DNA of 64,000 nt from Melioribacteraceae bacterium. Its GTDB lineage: Bacteria; Bacteroidota; Ignavibacteria; Ignavibacteriales; Melioribacteraceae. The notes below the pieces were generated by a model. It was not told the origin of the DNA and ran no database searches. It saw nothing but the letters and a program-made list of their open reading frames with translations. The translations under genes were made by a program, and so were the position numbers. The DNA lies in NCBI GenBank assembly GCA_030584085.1, contig CP129490.1, positions 525,511-589,510 on the forward strand, given 5' to 3'. This document shows positions 27,478-37,703 of the stretch, piece by piece (positions within the stretch are counted from its first letter, which is position 1; each line of letters begins with the position of its first letter).

Positions 27478-30400
27478 ATGATCAGCCTTTTTACCCTTTT
27501 CGAAGGAATGTTGATTGGATTGTTTTTCTTTAGTGCTCTCTTCAGTCTATTCTTGGCTTTAAAGTACATCGATAGAAAAACGAATCTAGCATATTTTGTA
27601 TTTGCAACCTTTCTCGGATTGGGTATAACTTTTAACCTCCTCGGGTTTTATTCTAACCAAGTTTCAGAATTTTTATTAATCGATAAAATTAGTACTTCAT
27701 TGTTAGCCATTGCAGGTATTTCATATATTTATCTATTATCGAATCTTACCAAGTATGTAAATCGTCCGCTTGAAATCTTTGCAATAATATGTTTATCAAT
27801 ATTTTTTATCATCAACATTGTATTACCTAACGGTGCAGCATGGAGTCACGTTGAGCAAATGTCTCCTACACAAATCTTTAATGTAGAAACAATCTACTAC
27901 GCTGAAGGTACTGCATCAAGATGGTTGTTGTTTGTGCTGGCAATTTTACTATTACTTCTTTTCTATTCATCGTTAGCAATACGTTTTTTATTCCGAACAG
28001 GACAAAAACAAAAAGCCGTAATTTTATTATCAATGTTTACCATTGGTTTATCCGGATTAATAGTTGATCAAGCTCTAATATATTTCTACAATATTCAAAT
28101 CCTGCTGCTGGATGATTTGGGTTACATGGGCTTTATAGTTTTAGTTGGATATATAAATTTTTACAGTGTTCTGAAATCAGCCCAAATGAAAAAAGATTTA
28201 GAACAAAATGAGATTAAATTCCGATCTTTGTTTCAAAATGCCGGCGATGGAATTCTACTTATAAAAGATGGTAAGATTATAGAGTGCAATAAAAAATCAT
28301 TGCAGATATTTGATTGTAAAGAAGATGAATTAATAGGTAAAGCTCCTCATGAAATTTCTCCCAAATATCAATCATCGGGGGAGCTTTCATCCGAACTCGA
28401 AGAACAAAAGATTAAAGAGGCATTGGTTGGCGAGAGTTTATTTTTCGAATGGATTCACAAGCGAAAAGACGGTTCACTTTTTAACGCAGAAATTACGCTG
28501 GACAAATTTATTCTAAATGAAAATCAGTTTTTGCAAGCCCGAGTTAAAGATGTTACCCATACAAAAAGTATGGAAATTCAATTAAAAGAAAGTGAGTTTA
28601 AATTAAGAACACTCATCGAAGGAATGAACGACGGTGTTATGCAGGTCGATAACGATGATAGAATTGTGTTTGTAAATAATAAGTTTACCGAAATTCTTGG
28701 TTATACATTGGATGAAATCAAAGGTAAACCTGGTTACGAAGTTTTGCTCGATCAGGCTGATCATCATATTATTAAAAAAATGAACACACTTCGTACAAAG
28801 AAAGTAGCAAGTCAATATGAAATTGCATTTAGAAGTAAGAGCGGAAAGAAAATCGATTTCTTAGTAAGCGGATCGCCGGTTTATAATTCAGAAGGTGAGG
28901 TAATAGGCTCATTTGGTGTGTTGACGGATATAACTTTAAGGAAATCATCCGAAGAACGAATCAAGTTAAGTGAAGAAAAATTTAGATCGTTTATCGAGCA
29001 ATCTTCAAACGGTTTTGTTTTGATGGATAAGAATGGAATCATAATAGAATTTAATGCTGCACAAGAAAAGTTGACCGGAATTCCAAAGCAGCAAGCAATA
29101 GGTAAATATATATGGGATATACAGCTAAGTATAATTGACACTTCAGAAATTCCTCTGCTGGAAGCAAAGGAGAAGTTAAATAGAATTAAAATGTTGACAA
29201 GTGATCCTAAACGCGGTAGAAGTTTTATCGAAAAAATTAAACAGACGGAAATAAAAATTATTAATAGAAACGGAAATAGTTTGGTAATTCTTCAATCTAT
29301 TTTCCCGATTCAAACTGAAAAAGAACTCTATGTTGGTTCAATTTATATCGATATAACAGAGAGAAAGATAGCTGAAGAAGCTGTTAGAAACATAATTGAT
29401 TCTTCTCCTTTTGGTGCTCATAGTTATAAAATTAACGGCAACGATGATCTTATCTTTAGCGGCTATAATAAATCAGCGGAGCAAATATTAGGTTCGGATC
29501 ATTCTGTTTTTATGAACAAAACTATGGAAGAACTTTTCCCGCATTTAACCAAAACCGAGTTGGTTGATGTATATAAAAAATTGGCTAAAGGTGAACTTAG
29601 GAATTATGAGGGAATAATAAGATATGACGAAAAGGGAGTAAGAGGAATTTTTGAAATCTTTGCTTTTAATACCGGCGAAAATAAAATGAGTGTATTTTTT
29701 ATTGATACTACAGAAAAACGAAAAGCTGAAGATACAATTGCAATTGAACGAAAAAATTTCTTGCGAATATTTGAAGATTCACCGATACCAATGCAAATTA
29801 TCGAGAAAGAAGTACCGCATAAGAGATTAATTGTTAACAAAGCTTACTCAGATTTAGTCGGTGTAAGTATTCAAGAAATTTACTCGTCGTCAATTATTGA
29901 TGCCGTTAAAAATGAAAATTTGCCGGTTGAGCTTTATGGTGAACTAAGTCATATGCTTGAATATAATGGTGAGTTAGAAAATCATCCTTTTAATTTTTAT
30001 CACAAAAAACTTGGTAAAAGAAATTTACTGCTTACACTTCGCCCAATAATTTTCAACGATACAGAATGTATCCTTAATGTGGTTCAAGATATCACCGAGA
30101 TAGAAAAGGCAAGGAAAGAATTACAATCGGCTTTTAACTATATCCAATTTATTATGGATTCGATACAAAGTGTAATAATTTCGGTGGATGTTGAATTGTT
30201 TGTGACTCATTCTAATAAAGCATCACGCGAATATTTTGATGAAGAGGCAGAAGATGAATATTTGTTTAACATGTTCCCGGGGCTTAATTTTATTGAAGAT
30301 TCTTTACGTGAAGCAATTAGAAATCAATCAGAATCCGACAGTACTACAAAAAGTATAATAAAAGAAAATGGCGAGATTAAAAATTTTCTACTTACGGTTT

Positions 30401-31263
30401 CAAAAATTAAAAATGAACAGCAACCCGGTTTTGTATTAATGATTGAAGATGTAACCGAACGACAAAAGATTGATGAACTTATGATTCAATCAGAAAAAAT
30501 GTTAAGTGTTGCCGGATTAGCAGCCGGTATGGCGCACGAGATAAATAATCCGCTTGGTACAATAGTTCAAGGATGTCAAAACATTTTACGTAGAACATCA
30601 GACGTTTTACCGAAGAATAATGATATTGCACAAGGACTTGGTTTAACAATTACAGCGATTGAAGCTTACATGAAAGAACGGCAAATACATGATATCATTG
30701 AATCTATGAGAACAGCAGCCGCTAAAGCTTCCGAGATTATAAAGAACATGCTCCAGTTCAGCAGAAGAAGTGAATCTAAGAAAGTAAAATACGATATGAT
30801 TAAGCTGGTTAACGATACGCTTGAATTAGCATATAATGATTACGATATGAAGAAGAAATTCGATTTTAGGAATATTGATATAATTAAGGAGTTTCCTGAA
30901 TCATTGCCTGATATAAAGATTACAGTAACTGAAATTGAACAAGTAATTTTCAACATTGTGCGTAACGCGGCTCAAGCTATTCATGAAGAAAATAATTTGG
31001 AAAAGATCCCACAAATTATTTTTAGATTGAAATTGGAAGCTGAATATGTAGTTCTCGAAATTGAAGATAATGGTCCCGGAATCCCCGAAAAAATTAGTCA
31101 TAGAATTTTTGAACCATTCTTTACAACGAAAGAAGTAGGAGACGGAACCGGATTAGGTTTATCGGTATCATATATGATTATAAAGAATAATCATGATGGA
31201 ATTCTTACGTTCAATTCAAAAGTAGGAAGAGGAACCACATTTATAATAAAATTACCAAGATAA
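27478..31263 (+). CDS. 7TM multi-PAS sensor histidine kinase
   Basis: 1261 residues. The N-terminal ~237 residues hold seven or so membrane helices without a large extracellular loop. Six PAS-like domains follow, beginning near residues 242, 365, 497, 635, 757 and 880. The HisKA helix carries phosphoacceptor His1020 in GMAHEINNPL, and the ATPase domain has EIEDNGPGIP and GTGLGLSVSY. It is a non-hybrid kinase; the 14-base-downstream lone receiver gene is the likely partner. A sigma-28-like promoter precedes it, suggesting co-expression with late flagellar genes. The signal is unknown; multiple PAS domains suggest redox, gas or small-ligand sensing. Confidence 0.92.
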   Translation: MISLFTLFEGMLIGLFFFSALFSLFLALKYIDRKTNLAYFVFATFLGLGITFNLLGFYSNQVSEFLLIDKISTSLLAIAGISYIYLLSNLTKYVNRPLEIFAIICLSIFFIINIVLPNGAAWSHVEQMSPTQIFNVETIYYAEGTASRWLLFVLAILLLLLFYSSLAIRFLFRTGQKQKAVILLSMFTIGLSGLIVDQALIYFYNIQILLLDDLGYMGFIVLVGYINFYSVLKSAQMKKDLEQNEIKFRSLFQNAGDGILLIKDGKIIECNKKSLQIFDCKEDELIGKAPHEISPKYQSSGELSSELEEQKIKEALVGESLFFEWIHKRKDGSLFNAEITLDKFILNENQFLQARVKDVTHTKSMEIQLKESEFKLRTLIEGMNDGVMQVDNDDRIVFVNNKFTEILGYTLDEIKGKPGYEVLLDQADHHIIKKMNTLRTKKVASQYEIAFRSKSGKKIDFLVSGSPVYNSEGEVIGSFGVLTDITLRKSSEERIKLSEEKFRSFIEQSSNGFVLMDKNGIIIEFNAAQEKLTGIPKQQAIGKYIWDIQLSIIDTSEIPLLEAKEKLNRIKMLTSDPKRGRSFIEKIKQTEIKIINRNGNSLVILQSIFPIQTEKELYVGSIYIDITERKIAEEAVRNIIDSSPFGAHSYKINGNDDLIFSGYNKSAEQILGSDHSVFMNKTMEELFPHLTKTELVDVYKKLAKGELRNYEGIIRYDEKGVRGIFEIFAFNTGENKMSVFFIDTTEKRKAEDTIAIERKNFLRIFEDSPIPMQIIEKEVPHKRLIVNKAYSDLVGVSIQEIYSSSIIDAVKNENLPVELYGELSHMLEYNGELENHPFNFYHKKLGKRNLLLTLRPIIFNDTECILNVVQDITEIEKARKELQSAFNYIQFIMDSIQSVIISVDVELFVTHSNKASREYFDEEAEDEYLFNMFPGLNFIEDSLREAIRNQSESDSTTKSIIKENGEIKNFLLTVSKIKNEQQPGFVLMIEDVTERQKIDELMIQSEKMLSVAGLAAGMAHEINNPLGTIVQGCQNILRRTSDVLPKNNDIAQGLGLTITAIEAYMKERQIHDIIESMRTAAAKASEIIKNMLQFSRRSESKKVKYDMIKLVNDTLELAYNDYDMKKKFDFRNIDIIKEFPESLPDIKITVTEIEQVIFNIVRNAAQAIHEENNLEKIPQIIFRLKLEAEYVVLEIEDNGPGIPEKISHRIFEPFFTTKEVGDGTGLGLSVSYMIIKNNHDGILTFNSKVGRGTTFIIKLPR

Positions 31264-31276
31264 AAAGGCGGCTAAA

Positions 31277-31654
31277 ATGAAAAACATTAAGCTGTTAATT
31301 TTGGATGATGACTATGACGTAAGATTAAACTTACAGATCTATTTTGAAGATGAGGGCATTGATTGTTCTGCTTATGAAGATTCTGTAACTGCGTTAAGTG
31401 AATTTTCGAATTCTGAATTTGAAGTTGGAATTGTGGATTTACGTTTGCCGGTTATGAATGGAGAAGAGTTTATATTAGAAGCACATAAACTAAATCTCCG
31501 AACTAAATTTCTCATCTACACCGGTTCTTCGGATTATAAACTTTCAAAAGAACTAATTGATATCGGAATGACTCAGAACGATGTTTATCATAAACCAATA
31601 AAATCAATGGACATTTTCGTTAAGAAAATAAAGGAATTATCCACCAGTCTATAA
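31277..31654 (+). CDS. Stand-alone receiver-domain response regulator
   Basis: 125 residues, a single receiver domain with no output domain. Acidic residues lie in LILDDDYD, the phosphoacceptor is Asp54 in GIVDLRLP, the conserved Thr is in IYTGSSD, and the Lys is in YHKPI. It lies 13 bases after the 7TM PAS kinase and is almost certainly its co-transcribed partner, acting by protein-protein contact or as a phosphorelay intermediate. It could be CheY-like, but the flanking genes do not identify its target. Confidence 0.92.
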   Translation: MKNIKLLILDDDYDVRLNLQIYFEDEGIDCSAYEDSVTALSEFSNSEFEVGIVDLRLPVMNGEEFILEAHKLNLRTKFLIYTGSSDYKLSKELIDIGMTQNDVYHKPIKSMDIFVKKIKELSTSL

Positions 31655-31759
31655 AATTGGCTGAAAATCTAATTTTTAATCGGAGCTTTTTATATAATTA
31701 TTACCGCAGATTTATTTAATTTTGTCACTCACTATTTTTTTAATCTTTAGTAGTCCTAT

Positions 31760-32998
31760 ATGAGCAATAATCCAAATTCTAGTAAGTACGATGTTCCCTT
31801 CACCGGTTTGCAAGTATTAATCATTGATGACGATGTTCAGCTATGCGAAAGTTTGAAGTTTTACTTTGAAGATCAAGAAAGTGTTGTTGCCGTAGCTAAT
31901 GATGGAAGGACAGGAATTCAGTTATTTCTAAGTCAAAAATTTGATGTAGTTGTAGTTGATCTTAATATGCCGAATATTGATGGCCACCAAGTTATCTCTT
32001 ACATTTCTAGAAATTCTCCCGATACACCTTTGATTGTTGTTTCCGGAACAGGCGAAATTGATAATGCAATTAGAGCAATTCAACTTGGTGCTTGGGATTT
32101 TATCACAAAACCAATTCTAAATTTTGATGTGCTTGAATTAAGTCTTCATCGCGCATTAGAAAAAGTACAGTTAATAGAAGAGAACAAAGCATATAAAGCA
32201 AGCTTAGAAAAACTTGTTGAACACAGAACAAAACAACTGGAAGAGAAAACGAGAGAACTTGAAAGATCTAATTCGGAGATGAGAGTTGCTAAACTTAAAG
32301 CGGAGAATGCTGATAAACTGAAAACCGAATTCCTATCGCAAGTTTCTCATGAAATAAGAACACCTATTAATTCTATTATCAGTTTTACCAGTTTAATTAA
32401 ATCCGAAGCTGTTAGTTGTGTTCCCGAAGATCTTAGAGATGGTTTTACAATAATTGAAAGATCCGGTGAAAGAATTATAAGAACTATTGATTTACTTATT
32501 GATATGTCCCAAGTAATTTCAGGTTCATATGAAAAACGAATTGTGGAGATCGACGTTGTTGAAGTTCTTGAAACTCTGATTTACGAACACAAACAAAAAA
32601 TTAGAAAGGATTTAGAGATAAAATTAGATTCAAGATTGGAGGAATGCTGTGTTCATTTGGATCATTATTCCTTTGTCCAAATTCTTAATAATATAATTGA
32701 CAATTCTATAAAGTTTACCTCGACAGGTTATATAAATATTAGCCTTTGCCAAACTGATTCGGAAACTATTATCAGCATCAAAGATACCGGTATTGGAATG
32801 AATGAAAATTATATTAAAGATATCTTCACACCATTCTCACAAGAAGAGCATGGATATTCAAGAAGTTATGAAGGAAACGGATTAGGTATGGCATTGGTAA
32901 AATATTTTTGCGATTTGAATGATATTGAGATTTCAATTCATAGCGTAAAATACGAAGGCACTACAGTTTCTTTACGCATCAAATCAAATGGCAGATAA
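31760..32998 (+). CDS. Receiver-histidine kinase fusion protein
   Basis: 412 residues, soluble (no membrane helix). The N-terminal receiver (about 18-135) has phosphoacceptor Asp67 in VVVDLNMPNIDG. A coiled coil (about 145-190) leads to HisKA with His197 in SHEIRTPIN, then an ATPase domain with IKDTGIGM and GNGLGMALVK. The receiver precedes the kinase, so its phosphorylation probably controls kinase activity or feeds a relay. It has 105 bases upstream without a recognisable sigma-28 element, so it may depend on the upstream promoter. Confidence 0.92.
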   Translation: MSNNPNSSKYDVPFTGLQVLIIDDDVQLCESLKFYFEDQESVVAVANDGRTGIQLFLSQKFDVVVVDLNMPNIDGHQVISYISRNSPDTPLIVVSGTGEIDNAIRAIQLGAWDFITKPILNFDVLELSLHRALEKVQLIEENKAYKASLEKLVEHRTKQLEEKTRELERSNSEMRVAKLKAENADKLKTEFLSQVSHEIRTPINSIISFTSLIKSEAVSCVPEDLRDGFTIIERSGERIIRTIDLLIDMSQVISGSYEKRIVEIDVVEVLETLIYEHKQKIRKDLEIKLDSRLEECCVHLDHYSFVQILNNIIDNSIKFTSTGYINISLCQTDSETIISIKDTGIGMNENYIKDIFTPFSQEEHGYSRSYEGNGLGMALVKYFCDLNDIEISIHSVKYEGTTVSLRIKSNGR

Positions 32999-33120
32999 AT
33001 TTTATAAGTGGGATCCTCTTTTTTTACCCAAAACATGTTACGAAAATCCGATTGGCTAAACTTGGGTTTTATTATCTTTATAGCTTCTTATAATTAAGAG
33101 AATAAGTATACGTTAGATAG

Positions 33121-36100
33121 ATGAAAAAGAATAAATTCTTTTTAATATTCATTGCAATCGTATTTCTACTATTGATTGTTTCGATGGTATTCTCATACTA
33201 CTACGTTCACTACCGTCATAAAGAAAAAATTCATGTAATGAAATTATTCTCCGATATTGAATTGAACTTATTCAAGTCAAATAGTGCAATAAAAGATTTT
33301 AATCCGGATAGTTTGGATAAGAATGAATCATTGGTAAACTCATTAGAAAAATTAAGCACGTCTTTTGAGAAGTTAAAATCCTCACTTAAATATTCCGCAA
33401 GCATTGGTGCAAATGATAAGAATTCGAGTCTCATAAAACAACTCGAATTAGCTTCAGAAGAATTGGAGGAATATCTAGAACTCTCATGGTTAATAGTTAG
33501 TAACAATCTCAATAGCGAAGAAATTATAATTCTGCAAGCGGCTAATATTGAAAAACTTAATACTTTCCTAAGTATCAGTAATTTATTAAACCAAACGTAT
33601 CTTGATATAATTAATGTTGATCAAGAAAAGCTCGAGTTAATTCAAGAATTAAGAATTGCAATAACCGTGGTGCTTTTTACAACACTGTTTATTTGGTTGT
33701 TTATATATATTAAAAGTGTTGGAACCGCCCAGCAAAGAATTAAAGATAGTGAAAGTAAATATCGTAACATTTTTTTGAACTCCCCGCTAGGAATTTTTCA
33801 TTTTGATTCCGATGGCATCATAACAGACTTCAACGAAAAGTTTATAGAAATCTTAAATTCCTCACGAGAAAAACTAACCGGAATAAATTTACTTCAATTA
33901 CCTGATAAAAAATTAGCAGAACAAGTTCGCTTAACATTATTGAACGGATATGGCTACTACGAAGATTTATACACATCGATTACTTCAGGTAAAAAAGTAA
34001 ATGCTAAAATCTATCTCCGTGGTATTCGCGATCTCGATAATAGAATAATAAGCGGAATGGGAGTAGTGGAAGATATCTCTGAGTTAAAAAAAGTGGAAAA
34101 CAACTTGCGCGAAAGTTTAGAAAAAAATAGCGCGATTGTTAGCGCTCTTCCTGATCTTTTATTCCAGCTTGATTCTGATGGTACCTTTACGGAATACTAC
34201 GCCAATACTGATGAAGCTCTGTATTTAGATCCCGCGATATTTATTGGTAAAAAAGTTAGTGACATTTTCCCTAAAGAATTATCTGATTTAACGATGGAAA
34301 AAATTTATGCCGCTAAGGTTACGGGAGAAATGCAGCTTTATGAATATCCTCTTGAGATGAACGATGAAATAAGATACTATGAATCAAGAATTGTTAAAAG
34401 TGGTGAAAATTCACTTCTTGCCATAATTAGAGATATAACGGAAAACAAACGAATTGCAGAAATGCTTCAAGCAAGCAGAGAGCGATATGAAGCATTTATT
34501 GACGAGACACATGAAGGTATATACAGAATTGAATTTACAATGCCCATCAGTACTAATTTGCCTTCAGAAGAACAAGCAAAATTATTTTACAAAAATGGTT
34601 ATATCGCAGAATGCAATTCTGCTTTTGTAAAAATGTATGGTGCAAAATACCCTTACGAATTAATTGGAAAACAGATTTCGGAATTTCATGATCTCGAAAG
34701 ATATCCTGAAAACTTCAATAAAACCGTTGATTTAATTAATCGTAGTTATCGTGTTGAAAATCAGCATACAACGGAATCTGATAAGAAGGGAAACACGCTC
34801 CACTTTTCTAATAATGCTTTTGGAATTGTAGAAGACGGATTTTTATTAAGAATTTGGGGAACTCAAAAAGATATTACAGCATTGATTGAAGCAGAAGAAG
34901 AAAAGAAAATCCTTTATCGAGCGGTTGAACAAAGTCCGGTTTCGATTGTTATTACCGACCTAAACGGAAATATTGAATATGTTAATCCAAAGTTTGAAGA
35001 TGTTACTGGTTATTCCTACGATCAAGCTATTGGGAAAAATCCGAATATCTTAAAATCGGGAAGAACATCTGACGAACAATACAAAGAATTGTGGGAGAAA
35101 ATTTCAGGCGGCGAAACATGGACCGGTATTTTTCAAAACAAAAAGAAAAATGGCGAACTGTTCTTTGAATCAGCATCGATATCACCAATAACAGACGAAG
35201 ACGGAAGTGTTCGTCATTATATTGCCGTTAAAGAAGATATAACCGAGTTAACTAAAGCTCAAATTGAATTAAAGAATTACAAAGAGTACCTCGAACACGT
35301 AGTTGAAAGAAGAACAGAAGAGCTAAACAATAAAAATATCTTTTTAAGAACACTTATCGACACAATTCCAAATCCGGTTTTTGTAAAAAATAGAGCCGGA
35401 AAATATACAGACGTAAACAAAGCTTTTATAGAATTGTTTGAACTTGGGTTTGATGAAATAATAGGGGAAACAGTTGAGAAAATTGCTAACACACAAATAG
35501 CATCAGAAGCCGAAGAAGCAGATAACAAATTATTAAAAGAACATGGTAAAATTATTTACGAATCCGTTGCGCAAAATAAGAGCGGAAGAACTATCCCAAT
35601 TATGGTGTACAAAGCATCATTTGGACCGGAAGAAGAAGTACCTGAAGGTATAGTGGGTTTAATTATCGATATAACAAAAAGTAAAGAAACCCAGCATCAA
35701 ATGCAGAAGGCTCTTGAGCAGGAAAGAGAACTGAATGAAATGAAATCAAATTTTATTTCTCTTGCATCGCATGAACTCAGAACTCCTTTAACAGCAATTT
35801 ACAGTTCAACAGAATTAATAGAAAAATTTGGGAGAAAATGGACTGAGGATAAATTTCATTCACATATTGCTCGAATAAAATATTCTGTTGAAAACTTAAC
35901 AGACTTAATGGAAGATCTACTTACTTTATCGCGAGTTGAGACCGGTAAGATAGAATTCAGTCCTAGTAGGCTGAAACTCAAAAAACTTGTAGAAGAAAAT
36001 TTAATCAGTTTAGAACCGCTTAAAAAGGCAACACATAATTTCAAGGTGGAATTCAACTTAAAAAGTGAAGAATATTTTCTTGATGAAAAACTTATTAAGT

Positions 36101-36414
36101 ATATTATTCAAAACCTTATTTCAAATGCGTTAAAATATTCACCTGATGGTGGTGACGTTGAACTTTTCATTTCTGATTATGATGACAACATAAACATAAA
36201 AATAAAAGATCATGGAATTGGTATTGAACAAGAAGAACTTAACAATTTATTTGAACCATTTTATCGTGGTAGAAATGTTTCAAATATTTCAGGTACCGGG
36301 CTAGGACTTTCGATTGTGAAAGAAGCAGTGGAATTACACAACGGAACTATTAATGTAAATAGTGAAATTAAAAAGTGGACTCAGTTCGAAATCATCCTTC
36401 CTCTCATTCAATAA
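33121..36414 (+). CDS. Membrane multi-PAS sensor histidine kinase
   Basis: 1097 residues. Two membrane helices (about 5-27 and 178-198) enclose a periplasmic helical domain of about 150 residues. Five PAS-like domains start near 210, 330, 450, 598 and 735. HisKA has His884 in SHELRTPLTA, and the ATPase domain has IKDHGIGIEQEE and GTGLGLSIVKEA. No partner regulator is fused; the receiver-kinase encoded next (36535) is the likely downstream component. The periplasmic helical part resembles four-helix sensor domains of chemoreceptors in general architecture only. Confidence 0.92.
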   Translation: MKKNKFFLIFIAIVFLLLIVSMVFSYYYVHYRHKEKIHVMKLFSDIELNLFKSNSAIKDFNPDSLDKNESLVNSLEKLSTSFEKLKSSLKYSASIGANDKNSSLIKQLELASEELEEYLELSWLIVSNNLNSEEIIILQAANIEKLNTFLSISNLLNQTYLDIINVDQEKLELIQELRIAITVVLFTTLFIWLFIYIKSVGTAQQRIKDSESKYRNIFLNSPLGIFHFDSDGIITDFNEKFIEILNSSREKLTGINLLQLPDKKLAEQVRLTLLNGYGYYEDLYTSITSGKKVNAKIYLRGIRDLDNRIISGMGVVEDISELKKVENNLRESLEKNSAIVSALPDLLFQLDSDGTFTEYYANTDEALYLDPAIFIGKKVSDIFPKELSDLTMEKIYAAKVTGEMQLYEYPLEMNDEIRYYESRIVKSGENSLLAIIRDITENKRIAEMLQASRERYEAFIDETHEGIYRIEFTMPISTNLPSEEQAKLFYKNGYIAECNSAFVKMYGAKYPYELIGKQISEFHDLERYPENFNKTVDLINRSYRVENQHTTESDKKGNTLHFSNNAFGIVEDGFLLRIWGTQKDITALIEAEEEKKILYRAVEQSPVSIVITDLNGNIEYVNPKFEDVTGYSYDQAIGKNPNILKSGRTSDEQYKELWEKISGGETWTGIFQNKKKNGELFFESASISPITDEDGSVRHYIAVKEDITELTKAQIELKNYKEYLEHVVERRTEELNNKNIFLRTLIDTIPNPVFVKNRAGKYTDVNKAFIELFELGFDEIIGETVEKIANTQIASEAEEADNKLLKEHGKIIYESVAQNKSGRTIPIMVYKASFGPEEEVPEGIVGLIIDITKSKETQHQMQKALEQERELNEMKSNFISLASHELRTPLTAIYSSTELIEKFGRKWTEDKFHSHIARIKYSVENLTDLMEDLLTLSRVETGKIEFSPSRLKLKKLVEENLISLEPLKKATHNFKVEFNLKSEEYFLDEKLIKYIIQNLISNALKYSPDGGDVELFISDYDDNINIKIKDHGIGIEQEELNNLFEPFYRGRNVSNISGTGLGLSIVKEAVELHNGTINVNSEIKKWTQFEIILPLIQ

Positions 36415-36534
36415 TTTTTAAATATATTTCTTCTTTGTATTGTATTTATCGACAATTATTGCCAGGTTAAAGCAAATACTTAAAGACGCTTTGATTTCTT
36501 CAAATGGAAAATCAATTTACAGCCGGGAGGGACA

Positions 36535-37599
36535 GTGAAGAGAATTTTAATCGTTGAAGATGAAGAAATTGTTCGCAGTAATATTGCTGAAATTTTGGAA
36601 TCTGAAAATTTTGAAGTGATCGAAACAGATAACGGAATCAGCGCAATAAAGTCTTTAGAAAACAGTCTTCCCGATTTAATTATATCAGACATTATGATGC
36701 CCGGAATAGATGGTTACGATTTAGTAAAATATATTCAATCAAATCCTGTTACCTCCGGAATTCCAATAATCTTACTTACCGCAAGATCCGAAACACGAGA
36801 TATTAGAATGGGGATGCAATACGGCGCTGATGATTATATCACTAAACCATTTAAAGCGAATGATTTAATTTCGGCTGTGAAAACTCGCTTACAAAAACAA
36901 AGTAATTTTAAACAGAAATTTGATGATCTTAAATCCAATATTTCAATGTACATTCCGCATGAACTGCGAACACCTTTAGTTTCAATACTTGGTTTTGCCG
37001 ATTTAATCATCAATAATCTTGATGATTTGGAAAAAAGAGAAATTAAAGAAATGGCTGAGAAGGTGAAGCATTCCGGATTAAGACTTTACGATAGAATTGA
37101 AAAGTTCCTGTACTTCGCGGAATTAGAATTAAATAAAACAGAAAACAAATCTATTGATAAAACTCAAATAGATAGTATGTATGTCACAAATTTGCTTACT
37201 TCAAAATTCCGTAATAATGATGTCAGTCTTCTTTCTATTAAAATAGATGAAGCAGAATTAAAAATTTCACAAGACTATTTGTCTAGAATCTTAATTGAGT
37301 TAGTCGATAACGCATATAAATTTATGCAATCGAGTTCTCCAATAATTATTAGCGGAGAAGTAATTGGTAATACTTATCAAATCTTAGTTATTGATAAAGG
37401 TATGGGAATGACTAAGGATGAAGAAAAACAAATAACTGCATTTAAGCAATTCAACAGAGAGCAGAATCAACAGGAAGGAAATGGTCTTGGTCTAGCCATT
37501 GTGAAAAATATAGTTAAACTTGCAGATGGAAACTTCGAAATAAATAGTAAAAAAGATGAAGGAACCGAAGTAAAAATAAACCTCGGTTTAGCTTCTTGA
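36535..37599 (+). CDS. Receiver-histidine kinase fusion protein
   Basis: 354 residues, soluble. The start is a GTG at 36535 with a strong GGGAGGG ribosome site ending four bases before it. The receiver (about 1-120) has acidic EDEE, Asp52 in ISDIMMPG and Lys in ITKPF. A kinase core follows directly with His142 in PHELRTPLVS and an ATPase domain with IDKGMGM and GNGLGLAIVKN. Same receiver-first architecture as the 31760 gene, possibly a duplication. It lies 120 bases after the multi-PAS kinase. Confidence 0.9.
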   Translation: MKRILIVEDEEIVRSNIAEILESENFEVIETDNGISAIKSLENSLPDLIISDIMMPGIDGYDLVKYIQSNPVTSGIPIILLTARSETRDIRMGMQYGADDYITKPFKANDLISAVKTRLQKQSNFKQKFDDLKSNISMYIPHELRTPLVSILGFADLIINNLDDLEKREIKEMAEKVKHSGLRLYDRIEKFLYFAELELNKTENKSIDKTQIDSMYVTNLLTSKFRNNDVSLLSIKIDEAELKISQDYLSRILIELVDNAYKFMQSSSPIIISGEVIGNTYQILVIDKGMGMTKDEEKQITAFKQFNREQNQQEGNGLGLAIVKNIVKLADGNFEINSKKDEGTEVKINLGLAS

Positions 37600-37619
37600 A
37601 TATATTTGTAAACGCAGCC

Positions 37620-37646
37620 TAAACAAATCTATTTTTCATTCGATAA
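37620..37646 (+). promoter_or_regulatory. Sigma-28-like (FliA) promoter for the PAS kinase at 37704
   Basis: TAAA (37620-37623), exactly 15 bases, then TTCGATAA (37639-37646), followed by T as in the other three sites. The ATG is 57 bases further on. It lies in a 104-base gap, so it makes the last kinase of the cluster separately expressible. Confidence 0.65.
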
Positions 37647-37703
37647 TGAATTAGCTAGTAGCATCTTTAGTTAATTCAGTGATAAATAATCAGCCGAATT
37701 TAA